DNA of 64,000 nt from Cryphonectria parasitica EP155 (lineage: Eukaryota; Ascomycota; Sordariomycetes; Diaporthales; Cryphonectriaceae). How positions within the stretch are numbered: position 1 is the first letter of the stretch; every line of letters starts with the position of its first letter. Both the position numbers and the translations under genes were made by a program. The stretch is from NCBI RefSeq assembly GCF_011745365.1, contig NW_024468915.1, forward strand, positions 1,094,653-1,158,652, in the 5' to 3' direction. The notes under the pieces are model-generated. The model was not told the origin of the DNA. It saw only the letters and a list, made by a program, of their open reading frames with translations, and searched no databases. Below are positions 1-11,795 of the stretch, one piece after another.

Positions 1-1285
1 CTGCCCAATTTGCCGGACACAATTTAGCTTTCTGGTCAGAAAACATCACTGCAGGTACGTTTCACCCCGAGCTGCCCTTTTCTTTCTTTCCTTTTTTCTC
101 CTTCTGTTGTCTTGTCAGGTCTAACAGCCGCTGATATGACATCTTTCGACCTCTAGGAAGTGCGGAAGGGTTGTTTGTAGCAGCTGCTCGCCTCACCGCA
201 TTACTATCCCCTATCAGTACATAGTTGTACCTCCCGGAGCACCGCGCCCTGGTCTCCAGAGGTATCCATCTTCCCTGATTAGTGGTGAGGGCGGATATGC
301 CGACTTCAGCAGCCTCGGGGGCGGAGAGAGGGTCAGATTGTGCAATCCATGTGTGCCAGACCCCAACACGAACCCTCCACAGTCGCAGCAGTCACCTGGC
401 ATGGGCAGAACCCATGGCAGGTCACAGAGCACCGTCGATGTATCCGCATCGGCATACGGCCCGACTGCGGACACAGCTATCAACGCTTATGTTAGAAATA
501 GAAGCGCCACTATGGTAAGCCCCGTGTCTCCCCTTGTCGCTTTTTCTTTATTTCTGGGGGGGGGGGGGGGGTGGAGATACAGGAAGGACAAGACGACGAG
601 GTTGCTGATCTACTCTGTAAAGCAGCTTCCAAGGGTCTTTGGTGGCCAGTCTACAGACAACCACTCGTTTCAACCTACAGAAAATAGAATATTGAGCGGG
701 ACACCACCCAACAACTATTCCTATACCAACAGGATGCCACCCACTTACAGCCCATATGCCTCGATATCAGGAGGCCCGCACCATCCTCAAAGGGCACACA
801 GGCTCCGATCGTCGCTAAGAGCGAGTGGCCAAGAATCCGGTTCACCATCATCCTCCACGGCGGCGGCTGCCGCGGCCGCGGCGCAGAGGAGACCGCTACC
901 ACCAGATCCGCCTCAGCTCGCAGAGGAAGATGAGTGCCCAGTGTGTCACCGTGAGCTGCCGCCCCGAAACCTGTCGAACTTTGAGGCTCTCAGGGAGGCA
1001 CACATCAGCGTCTGCATCACGTCACACAGCACCTACGGAGGAACACCTGGGGCGGAGGGCTCCAGCTCGCAGCCCAGGCGGACGGGCATGTTCCCATATC
1101 TGGCGACGGAGAAGGACTGCGTCGACAGCGCAGAGTGCACCATCTGTCTAGAGGAGTTTGAAGTCGGGGTCGCGATGGCACGGCTGGAGTGTCTCTGCCG
1201 TTTTCACAGGGACTGCATCGCGAGATGGTTTGCCAAGAACCCTGGACGATGCCCTGTGCATTCGCATGACGGCCATGGGTTCTGA
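1..1285 (+). CDS. FYVE and RING-finger E3 ubiquitin ligase, Pib1-like (5' end missing)
   Basis: The gene enters from the left edge. Visible exons are about 2-54, 157-514 and 650-1285 (the last acceptor could also be at 656). The spliced protein opens inside a FYVE zinc finger: a CPIC knuckle, the basic KHHCRKCG core split by the first intron, then CSSC and, after a long loop, RLCNPC. A linker with an alanine run follows, then a C2HC-type motif (CPVC near nt 940, with a downstream H and C). A C-terminal RING starts with CTIC and ends CPVH just before the stop. FYVE domains bind PtdIns3P on endosomes or vacuoles, and RING domains recruit E2 enzymes. Yeast Pib1 has the same FYVE-RING pairing, so an endosomal/vacuolar ubiquitin ligase is the likely role (inference). 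The first visible intron is 102 nt; the second holds a run of 16 G. Confidence 0.85.
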
Positions 1286-1330
1286 TGTTGATGGTGACGA
1301 ATCATGCCGTAAGAAAGAGAGGAGAGGGAG

Positions 1331-1379
<49 letters not shown>

Positions 1380-2427
1380 CGTGTGCATGTGTGTTGTGTG
1401 TTGTGTGTTGAAGGGAGATGTTTCTCATAAGCGATTCCTTCATTGGCATGGCGTTCCGGCGTGTCTTTTCTTCTCTCCCCTTTCTGTTTCCTTCTTTTCC
1501 ATCATTTGATTAAGATCATCATTATTGGCAGGTTTCTTGATATCCTCTCAACACCGCCCCCTCTTGCATACGTGCATTGGTTTATCACGACTCATTATTC
1601 ACCTGTCCCCCCCCCCTTCGTTTCCACTTTCTCTGTCTTTCTCTCTCTATCTCTCTCTCTCGTCTTTTCTGAGAGGAAGCGTTGGTATGTTTTTGAGAGC
1701 GCTGCTTAGATTTAGAATGCAGGTGCATGTGTGCGTGCATATGTATTATGGCACATGTATGCAATCTGCTACGAAAACAGAGCAGAAAGCCAACAGTGAT
1801 GCATAAGGCGGCTCCTTTTTTCCTCTTCTTTTCACCCTTTAGTCATCAAGCGTCTTTCATTACGTATTATGAATAACAGCAAATGTGGTCAGGTGGCCAG
1901 CATTCGTCACACGGGGTCTCAAGAGGCGTTGGTAAGTAAGCAGCGACCGCTGAGAAAGTTAGTGGTCTCCAACACACCGAGCCTCGCCAGTGCGGGTTTG
2001 GGTTGTTATCTGCTATTGCTGCTACTGACTGCTACTTGCCGCTATGAGTACTACTGCAGGCCGGGGGGTGCCCCGTGCTGTGTGAGAGCGGCTATCAGCG
2101 GCAGTGGACAGTGGCCCTGGGTACCCTTGCTTATCGCTGGCTCGCGGGCTGGCTGCGGGCTACACTGCATTGCATAGGCGGTGACTGACTATCTATCAAC
2201 TGGACCTTTCCCTCCCTGGACAAAGACCAACAACGCATACTCACGACTTAAACTTCCATCCCAAACTCACTCATCGTGACTTTCCTTTCTTTGTCCACAC
2301 CTTCTTTTTTATTTGATTTCCTTCTTGAATCTGTTCTCTCTGTGTGTGTATCTCTCCCTCTAGGACAATCTTTCATCTCGAAAGAAAAAGAAGAAGAAGA
2401 GAAGGAAACAAGAAGGATTCCAGTGAG
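1286..2427. other. Intergenic, 1.1 kb
   Basis: This holds the 3' flank of the RING gene and the promoter/leader of the aminotransferase. It contains a long GT/GC alternating tract and several CT-rich stretches typical of fungal promoters. Short open frames here have no recognisable domain. I see no gene. Confidence 0.6.
1333..1394. repeat. (GT)n(GC)n dinucleotide microsatellite
   Basis: About 19 GT units are followed by five GC units and more GT-like sequence. Together they make an uninterrupted purine-pyrimidine alternation of about 62 nt. It lies about 50 bp downstream of the RING gene stop codon. Confidence 0.95.
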
Positions 2428-4467
2428 ATGGCCAGACGAATCGCCCTCCGAGCCGCCAGGGCGCTGGCTCCGAGGTCGGCTGTTCCTATTACCCACCACG
2501 GCGGAGGGGGACAACGTTCATTACACAGGTCCGCCGTGAGGCCACAGGAGATATTGGCGACTGCTGCAAAACTGCCTGATGCGAACCCCATACCCAAGAT
2601 GAGTCCTAGAGAGTCTGTAACCATCAATGACATACTAGAGAGGAGGGCAAAGGCCGGCAAGCTGGTGGCTGGCACGGCTGCGTCTTCTGATAGTGATATG
2701 TTTAAGGCGCCTGTGGGTTTTTGAATTTCTCCCCATTTCTTTAAATTGATCGAGGGAGAAAGGGGGGAAAAAGGTATAAAAGCAAGTCGTAATACGGGTT
2801 GGCTGACTGAGAATGTGTACAGTCGGTTGGAAAACCCAAGGCAAAGAGATGGGATCGTGAGTTTCTTCCATGGATTTCCTGCTGCGTGCAGGACGATAGT
2901 GGCTGACACATACATCTTCTTGTTCCAAGACCACCTCACTGCAGAGTCCCTCTCTCGACAGCCATGCATGCTTAAGCTGGCAGCAAGGCACCTCAAGAAA
3001 CCAGGTCTCATCTCCCTCGGCGGCGGTCTCCCCTGTCCAGAGTATTTTCCCTTTGACAGCCTCAGCATGAAGGTGCCCGTGGCCCCCAACTTCAGCGAGG
3101 CGTCGACCAAAACAACGGGCAAAACCGTCACCATCGGCAAGCACGACGTCGCCGAGAACCCAGACGCCGTGTATGACCTTGCCATCGGGCTCAACTACGG
3201 CCAGGCCACGGGGTCCGCCCAGATGCTGCGCTGGGTCACCGAGCACACCGAGATGGTCTGCAACCCGCCCTACGCCGACTGGCGGTCTTGCCTGACCGTG
3301 GGTAGCACGGGAGCCCTCGAGCAGGCCCTGCGCATGTTCTGCGACCGCCAGAGGGGCGATTCCGTGCTGATGGACGAGTTTGCCTTCTCTACGGCGCTGG
3401 AGACGGCCGAGCCGCTGGGCATCAAGGTGGTCGGCGTCGCCATCGACCAGGAGGGCCTGCTTCCCGCGTCTATGGATGACATCTTGTCTCACTGGGACCC
3501 GAAGGAACACAATGGCGTGCGCAAGCCGCATGTGCTCTATACGGTCCCCTCTGGGCAGAACCCGACGGGGGCGACCATGGGCACGCAGAGGAGGCGGGAC
3601 ATCTACGCCGTGTGCCAGAAGCACGACGTCTTCATCATCGAGGACGAACCCTACTACTTTTTGCAGATGGACCCGTACGTGCCAGCAGGCACAGGTTCGT
3701 CGCAGCAGGCTATCTCACCTTCCTATTCCTCTTCGTCCTCCGCCCCAGAGTCCGTTGACGAGTTCCTCGACTCCCTGATCCCCTCGCTCCTGAGCATGGA
3801 CGTCGACGGACGCGTCCTGCGCATGGACTCCTTCTCCAAGGTTGTCATCCCTGGTTCACGCATGGGCTGGGTGACGGGGTCCGCACAGATCATCGAGCGG
3901 TACACGCGCCATGCCGAGGTGGCCAGCCAGGGGCCGGCGGGCCTCTCGCAGGTGGTGCTGTACAAGCTTCTGGACGAGCACTGGGGCCACGAGGGCTACT
4001 TTCAGTGGCTGATGAACCTGCGAGCCGAGTATACCAAGAGGAGGAATATTTTGCTGGGGGCTTGTGAGGAGTTTGTGCCGCGGGAGGTGGTGAGCTGGGA
4101 TCCACCGGCGGCGGGAATGTTTGTGAGTTTGTTCTTCTTTTTTCCTCTTCTTTTGCCCTCGTCAAAACCGATAACTAACCTATTCACTAAATTTCCCTCC
4201 CGTCCTAAAAAGCAATGGTTCAGGGTTAACTACAGCCTTCACCCCGACGCGGGCAGGCGCAGCATCCTCGAGATAGAAGAAGAAATCTTTGATCTATGCA
4301 TCGAAAAGGGGGCCCTGGTGGCACGGGGGTCATGGTTTGCGGCTGACCATGGCAAGCCCCTGGAGGACCTGTTCTTCCGGGCGACGTTCGCAGCGGCAGC
4401 ACCGGGGCCGATGCGGGAGGCTATTCGGAGGTTTGGCGAGGCTGTCAAGACGAGCTTTCGCATTTGA
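2428..4467 (+). CDS. Aromatic aminotransferase, Aro8-like (PLP fold type I)
   Basis: Exons are 2428-2712, 2823-2856, 2930-4122 and 4213-4467, giving 588 aa. Joining them restores the family block KPKAKRWDHHLTAES across two introns and removes a hydrophobic in-frame insert at 4123-4212. The family transfers amino groups between aromatic amino acids (or 2-aminoadipate/kynurenine) and 2-oxo acids. Visible marks are LISLGGGLP, the NYGQ region, YTVPSGQNPTG, EDEPYYF, and the PLP lysine in DSFSK (about K410), followed by GSRMGW. The ATG at 2428 gives an Arg/Ala/Ser-rich N-terminus with few acids, which looks like a mitochondrial presequence. A short Ser-rich insert follows the EDEPYYF block. The first donor (GTGGGT) is weak, so that junction is the least certain. 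Exact substrate cannot be read from sequence. Confidence 0.9.
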
Positions 4468-6064
4468 GTGAGAGAGAACGAGAGAGGAGAGGGGGGGGGG
4501 GGGCAGAAGCCACACAAGTCTAGACACCGGATTGGTGTTCAGGTGGCGGGCGGCTGAAATGGTGGGGGGAGGGGGGTGGACAGTTTGCTGATATCTCGCA
4601 CAGGACTTACTGTATATCTGAAGACTGATGTATTCCACCAATCTCCCTTTGCTTCAGGATGCCATTCGGGAACCTCTTATGCGGGGCTTTCGCTGCTGTA
4701 ACCTACCAACCCAAAACATACCCCCTCCCAAAAACCGAGCTATTGTCCTCGTGTAAAGAACCACACGAGACGAAGAGGAAGGGAAAATTCGGATGAGTCA
4801 CATACTTGCAGACGAACTTGCCCGAAGGGGATGCTGAAGGAAAATTGACTATCAGAGTAAGTATGCAGGGCTGGTGCCATGACAGTAAGACGGCATATTG
4901 TTCCGTCCGGTAGTGCAAAGAAAGACAGCAGAAGAGAGACGGGTAGGACCACAGTGACACCACCCCCCCCCCCCCCCGGTACGTTGCCACATGGTACTTC
5001 AGTGTACTGGGAAAGGGCTAGCTGACCATCTGATGACTCCTCACTGGCCCAGCCGCTCGTACTGAGCCTTGAGGGCGTGGCTCAATCTTGTCTCAGAATA
5101 TGGTCAGGGTAGGTAAGTACATGAGTATAGCAAAAAAGAGAAAGAGAAGCAGAGTAATTGGGGGCTTCTTGACCACACACGTCAATGGGGAATCGGACTT
5201 CGGATCACTTAGGTCGCCCGGCTGACATTCCGTTTGGCAGAATACAAAAGCAGACTTCAGCCAATTATGCACCGCTAAAGGGCTCATGATTCAGACTCAT
5301 TGATTGATGTATGTCGAAAATTAGGTACTGAATTGGACGAAGAGAGAAGGGGGAACGCCTGGGGTGGGGAGTTCCTCCCCCCGCGGCAAGGGTAAGGTAT
5401 GTCTGCCTAGAGGATTCACTAGCTGGCCCTGTGTGACTCTTGCTTTAATTTCCCTCTTCCTTCTTTTCTTCTTCTCTCACCCCCCCCCCCTCCCTGCTTC
5501 TCTCCCTTTATTGACGTTGTATTACTATTACTGTAACTCTGAGTCGTATAAGCCCTGCAGACCTCCTAACTTCGCCTCGCCACACCGCTGCAGCCCTAGA
5601 AGAAAGAAGAGCACAGAGAAGAACGATGAGCGGCCGAGGGTGATACCAGCATTTATGCTTGCCCCAACTCTTTCTACAGCTGCCCTTTACGCCACATGGC
5701 TTGATTCTCTTTTTGTTAGTACTGCGTAGAGCCAGCTGTTTTCATATACACCGAGGTCATCTGGTGTATTTATCTTTTCTCTTTTCTTCTTGTTTACATA
5801 AGATAAATTTCTTCCTCCTCCCTCTTTTTATTTTACCCTATATACTTATATTCAGTCCTGCTTTCTTTGCTTGATGATAGTACCCTTATAAAGAAAAGAA
5901 AGAAGAAGAAAAACATTTCAAAAAAAATAATTTTTAAGGTCGTTCTCTTCGATTTGATATTCCTCCACAGGGCAGCGACTTTCCTTTCTACACGTTCACA
6001 GATACAGCCAATATCTGGTATGCACCAGACATAGGATCACCAAAGGCCCCCGACCTGAACAGTC
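4468..6064. other. Intergenic, 1.6 kb
   Basis: This is the 3' flank of the aminotransferase and the upstream region of the ABC transporter. It contains homopolymer runs (13 G at 4491, 15 C at 4963, 11 C at 5480), CT-rich blocks and a possible TATA element near 5886. No gene is recognised on either strand. Confidence 0.6.
5886..5893 (+). promoter_or_regulatory. Possible TATA element of the ABC transporter gene
   Basis: TTATAAAG lies about 180 bp upstream of the transporter ATG in an AT/CT-rich context. Assignment rests on position and motif only. Confidence 0.3.
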
Positions 6065-8584
6065 ATGCAGCCTCCCGGTAATGAGGCAGTCGGAGAGATT
6101 ACAGAGACGGTAGAGCCTTCTATCGGGTCCGAGACGTCAGAGCCAAACCGACAGAAGCATGGTGATGACAACGGCCAGGATGGGAAGACGCCTGCGAAGG
6201 TGGTGACCAAGGAGAGGGAGGCTGGTTGGGGAGATTACTTCAGGTGAGAGAGAAGAGACATGCTGTGCACCGAAAACTCCAACTGAATTCGTGATGTTTT
6301 CTTTTTACTTTGACCAAAGAGTGAAGGATTTCCTGATTAATTTGTGTACGTGCCTACAGATGTTTTACGTATGCGAGAAAATGGGACTTCTTGCTGATGG
6401 CAGCCGCTGCGTTGGCGTCAATGGGCGCGGGTGTTGTAAGTTTTTGTTCCCTCCCAGAGAGGAAGAAAGAGCGGGCGAGAAGGAGGAAGAGGACTTTGAA
6501 CTTTTACCATGGACAGCCAACTTTTCTCCTTTGCCCTCGAAACTTGTGTTGTTTTCCGGTTACTGATCATCTCCTACAGACCACGCCTCTGATGAACGTC
6601 GTGTTTGGGAGACTCGTGGGAGGCATCGCGAGTTTTGGCGGCGGAGGTTCCAGTCAGGTGAGTTCCGAAAACCAGGACAGGACAAACAAACCCCTTCATC
6701 CACGATGAAGGAAGAAGAGGCAACATCTTGACAAAACCTAACATATAAAATAGAAATCACTCGATGATAGTATCAACAGACAGTGTCTCTATATCTGTAC
6801 AAGTCGACCCTCACTCGATCTTCTTCCCCTGACGTTTATCACTAACCTTTTCTCCCATCAAAAGTTATCCTCTTCCTCGCCAGATTCTCCCTCAACTACC
6901 TCTCCAAGTTCTCTCTCCGCCTGATCGGCATCCGCATCTCCGCCGCCATCCGCATGCACTACCTCTCGTCGCTCCTCGCGCAGACGGTACACGTCCTGGA
7001 CACGATGCCGCCGGGCGCCGCAGCCGGAACCATCACGTCCACAGCCAACACGCTCCAGATCGGCATCTCGGAGAAGCTAGGCACGGCCATCGAGTTCACG
7101 GCCTCCATCATCGCAGCCATCGTGATCGCCTTTGTCTACTCGTGGCGCGTCTGCCTCGTCACCATGAGCTGCATCCTCTTCATCAGCCTCGCCGTGTCCG
7201 GGGCCCTGCCCTTTGTCATCCGCCGCACCGAGCGCCACACCAAGGCCGAGACCAAGGCCGGCGCCGTGGCTACCGAGGCCTTTTCGGCGGTGCGCATGAT
7301 CTATGCCTGCGGTGCGCAGAAGCGCATGCAAGACCGCTACGCGCGGTTTGTGATCGAGGCGAAACAGCACGGCATGTCCCTCTCGCCCATCATCGCTGTG
7401 CAGTTTGGCTGCATCTTCCTGGGCCTGTGGAGCGCTTTTGCCCTGGCCTTTTGGTACGGCACGCGTGCCTATGCAGAGGGCTATCTGGGCGGCGGCATCG
7501 GCACCATCGTCGTGGTGCTCAACAATATACTACTCATGGCCATCTCGCTCGAGCGCATCTCTGCGCCTCTTGTCGCCGCCAGCAAGGCAACCGTTGCTGC
7601 CGCCACCTTCTTTGCCGTGATTGACGCGCCGCGGCCCGACAGTGGGCGGCTGAAAGACCCCGATGTCACCGCAGACGGCGATATCCTTCTCTCTGGGGTG
7701 ACCTTTGCGTACCCTGGACGGCCGCACACCAAGGTCCTCGACGGGCTGGATCTGAAGATTGGTGCGTCCAAGGTGACGGCCCTGGTGGGCGCTTCCGGCA
7801 GCGGCAAATCTACCATTGTCGGGCTGGTTGAGAAGTGGTACTCGCTGCACGACCAGGTTGTGATCGAGAAGGCTATTGCAAAGGAAGATAAGAAGAAGAG
7901 AGAGGCCAAGGAGAAGAAGAAGAAGGCAGCCAGGGAAGATGGAGAGGAAGGGCTGCAGGAAGAGAAGAAGAAATCCTTCTGGGCCAGGCTGATGACGCCC
8001 AGCAAGGCAGCACCTGCAACTGATGACGAGGATGAAGAGGATAATGAGGAAGAGGAGAGGAAAAGGGAAGAAAATGCAGGCCCACCTGTGCAGCTCAGTG
8101 GAAAGATCACCACGTCGGGCCACAGCCTGGACGAGATCGACACCAAGTTCTGGCGTACGCAAATCGGCCTCGTGCAGCAAGAACCTTTTCTCTTCAACGA
8201 CAGCATCTATGCCAATGTCTGCCATGGTCTGGTCGGTACGCAGTGGGAACACGAGCCGCTCGAGGTTAAGCAGAAACTCGCAGAGGAGGCGTGCAAGGAG
8301 GCGTTTGCTGATGAATTCATCGACAAGCTGCCCGAGGTAAGGTCTCATGACATTTTCAATACCGGAAGATATATATGAGGCTAACAAGTATGTGTGTTAT
8401 TCTGTTAGGGTTATAATACCGTTGTGGGCGACGCAGGCTTGAAACTTTCTGGTGGGCAGAGGCAACGTCTCGCCATTGCAAGGAGTATCGTCAAGAAGCC
8501 AAAGATCCTGTAAGAGCACAAAGCACAAGAGCGCACCTCTGACATTTTTTCTTTTCTTTTCTTCTTCTTTCTTTTCTTTCCTTT

Positions 8585-8616
<32 letters not shown>

Positions 8617-11027
8617 CCCTTCCTTTCAATTTCTGACACTCCTTATTTAGCATCCTGGACGAAGCCACATCTGCCATTGACGTGCGCAGCGAAAAGATCA
8701 TCCAGGCGGCCCTGGACCGAGTCTCCAGGGGCAGGACAACCATCATGATCGCCCATAGACTTTCCACGATTGCCAAGGCTGATAACATCGCGGTCCTCTC
8801 TAAGGGAAAACTGATGGAACAGGGAACGCACGAGGAGCTGCTCAGAAATGAAGATGGGGTCTACTCTGGCCTTGTTCGGGCCCAGCGACTTACACTGGGC
8901 GAAGAAGACACGGAAGGACCACATGGAAAGAAGACAGAACATAACGAAGAAGAGGAGGAGAAGGAGGAAGAACAAGTCATTGTACAACCAGTCATGAGTC
9001 GACACAAGTCCGCTGCCCTCTCCATCGAGGCCACTCTCGACCAGACAGCTGTCGAATCCTCCTGGAAAGAAAGAGGCCTCATGGGCAGCTTTGGTCGGCT
9101 CCTCTGGGAACAAAAGACCAGAATCCCCAACTACACCATCATCTTCTTTTCTTCGGCCGTCATCGGCGCCTGTATGCCCATGCAGGCGTACCTCTTCGCG
9201 CAGGTCGTTAACGTCTTCACCATTCCCCTCGACGGCTCCGGCTTGTTCCTCCAGCGCGCCTCGTTCTGGTCCCTCATGTGGTTCGTGCTCGCCCTCTGCA
9301 ACAGCTTCTCCTATTCCATCATGGCCTACGTCGCCACCAGCCTCCAGTTTTTCATCTCCGCCACCTATAGGCAGCAATACTTCAACGCCCTGGTACGGCA
9401 GCCCATCCGCTTCTTCGACGCAGAGGCGAACAGCGTGGGCTCCCTGACGGCGCGCGTGCAGAGCGATCCAAAGCAGCTCGAGGAGCTCCTGGGCATCAAC
9501 ATGGGCATGGTGCTCGCCTCGATGCTGCAGATGACGGGCGCGCTGGCGATTGCCTTTGCCTACAACTGGAAGCTGGCCATCGTCGCCATCTGCGTCACCC
9601 TGCCCATCGGCCTCGTCTGTGCCTGGTACCGCTTCCGCTACGAGCTCGCCTTCGAGAAGCTGTCGGCCACCGTGTTTGCCGAGTCCAGCAAGTGGGCGGC
9701 CGAGGCTATCGGGGCGTTCCGCTGCGTGTCGTCTCTGACCCTTGAGGACGAGATCAACAGGCGGTACCAGGAACTCCTCCGCCAGCACGTTGTCGCCGCC
9801 TACCGCAAGGCACGCTGGTCGACTGTCATCTTTGCCCTATCGGACTCGCTCACCCTGGCCTGCAGCGCGCTGATCTTTTGGTATGGCGGGCATCTGCTCG
9901 CCAGAGGGCAGATCGGCGTGCTCAGCTTCTTTGTGTGCTATATGGCTGCCATCCAGGGCGGTGAGGCTGCGGGTATGGGCTTCTCGTTTGGCCCGAATGC
10001 TGCGCAGGCCACAGCAGCGGCGAATAGGATCTTGAGTATTCGCGAGAGTAATGGGGAGCAAAAGAAGAAAGCGACGACGACAGAAGCACATGATCAAGGA
10101 AAAGAGAAAGAGAACACAACAGCTGGTGAGGAAGGGATGATTCCAGATACGGAAAATGGTGTGCGCATCGAGTTGAGGGACGTCAGCTTCAAGTACCCCA
10201 CCCGCGACGGCTTCATCTTCAAACACCTCAACATCACGGCCGAAAAGGGCCAGTTCATTGCCCTCGTCGGCGCCAGCGGTGTCGGCAAATCAAGCATCGT
10301 CAGCCTCCTGGAGCGCTTCTACGACGTCCAGTCCGGACGTATCCTCTGCAACGGCCAAGACATCAAGGACGTCGACGTCTATGAGTACCGCAAGCTCCTC
10401 TCCCTCGTGGCCCAGGAGCCCACCCTCTTCCAGGGCACCATCAAGGAGAACATCCTCCTCGGCGTCGACTCCACCTCCTCCTCCCCCGTCACCGACGCCC
10501 AGCTCCACCAGGCCTGCCGCGACGCCGCTATCCACGACTTCATCGTCTCCCTCCCCGAAGGCTACAACACCAACGTCGGGTCCCGCGGCGTGGCCCTGTC
10601 CGGCGGACAGAAGCAGCGCATCGCCATCGCCCGCGCCATCATCCGCGACCCGCGCGTCCTGCTCCTGGATGAGGCCACCTCCTCGCTCGACTCGGAGAGC
10701 GAGAAGCAGATCTCGGCTGCCTTGCGCAAGGTTGCAAAAGGCCGCACCACCGTTGCTGTCGCTCATCGCCTCTCTACCATTCAGCACGCCGATGTCATTT
10801 ATGTCCTGGGCGAGGGCCGGGTCCTCGAGGTCGGGAGTCATGCCGAGCTGCTGAAGAAGAGGGGCATGTATTTTAATATGGTAGGTTTATTTTCTTTTTC
10901 TTTCTTCTCTTGTTTCGTTTCTCTATCTGTCTGCCTTTCTGCTGTCGTTGACTTGGGATCTTATCTGAATCTATTTACTAACTTCTTTTTCCTTCTATAG
11001 TGTCAAAGCCAGGCTCTGGATCAATAA
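6065..11027 (+). CDS. ABCB-type full ABC transporter (Pmd1/MDR-like)
   Basis: Eight exons: 6065-6243, 6360-6435, 6580-6657, 6754-6796, 6865-8336, 8409-8509, 8651-10880 and 11001-11027, giving 1401 aa. The layout is (TMD-NBD)x2. NBD1 has Walker [10 protein letters not shown] (about residue 440), Q-loop [14 protein letters not shown] (about 630) and LDEATS. NBD2 has GASGVGKSS (about 1195), LSGGQKQR (about 1299) and [11 protein letters not shown]. Small exons 2-4 are supported by conserved first-membrane-segment residues ([29 protein letters not shown]). Such proteins are plasma-membrane exporters of lipophilic compounds or lipopeptide pheromone; the substrate here is unknown. NBD1 carries a Lys/Glu-rich insert of about 80 residues between Walker A and the Q-loop. 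The last exon encodes only eight residues and the stop. Intron 6 is extremely T-rich. It is convergent with the downstream P450. Confidence 0.93.
8538..8637 (+). repeat. T-rich intronic tract in the ABC transporter
   Basis: About 100 nt inside the 141-nt intron 8510-8650 is almost pure pyrimidine, mostly T, with a T run interrupted by single C. The tract ends close to the TTTAG acceptor, so it may act as an oversized polypyrimidine tract. Confidence 0.85.
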
Positions 11028-11795
11028 AACCCATACACTGAAGTATCCAGGGATGTAATGATTATAAGGCATTAATCATACCAACCACTCTTCTTGACTT
11101 GGAACAAAATAATTGCATTGGAAAGGCGTATAATTTTGGGAAAATTGATCTGGTTTCTGTAAATGAGATCGCACAGTACTCCATTCAGCAGGTGATGATA
11201 CCTTGTATATGAAACTCCCATCTAGCATAGATATTTTACAGTCCAAGACTATACAATACAACATAATCTCTCCTCTTTCGATTTTGCATCTAGTTGTGTA
11301 CTTTCTCCCTCCGTGTCCTCTCTCTCTCTCTCCCCCCCCCCCCCTAGGTCAGCTGTCTCTGAATAGCACTTTCGTAGAATACTAATGCTTAGCTAATGTT
11401 CATGTATTGCATGTAGCAACTAATTATCTCGGTACAAGCACGTCAGAAGCAATATGATTACGCCTAAAAAAAAGAGGCAGGCGAATATTGCATCTTATGC
11501 AATCATCCAAGTATAACCAGAGAGCCAGGTCTAACATGATGATTAGCAGATCAACTTCGTGCTTCATTGGCAAGTATCAATGGTAATCACATTACATGGC
11601 TCTTCAAGAACAAGTTGACATTTTCCACTTAGAATTTATTTACGAGAAATAGAAATTTGCCGCCCACAAGTTTCAAGACCGGCTCATGTTATCATAATAT
11701 TCATTGCCGTATAGAAAGAATATACAGTTCAGGATTTCTTCCCTCCCCTTCTTCTTTTACTTCTTCTCTCCTTTGTTATCCCACCGCGTTCCCAC
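11028..11795. other. Intergenic, 768 bp, between convergent 3' ends
   Basis: AT-rich DNA between the ABC transporter and P450 stop codons. An AATAAA overlaps the transporter stop codon, and a 13-C run lies at 11332. No gene is seen. Confidence 0.6.

Noticed and set aside
2635..3624. A 329-codon minus-strand open frame across the aminotransferase
   Set aside because: Antisense shadow of a C-ending coding exon; composition is Arg/His/Gly-rich without motifs.
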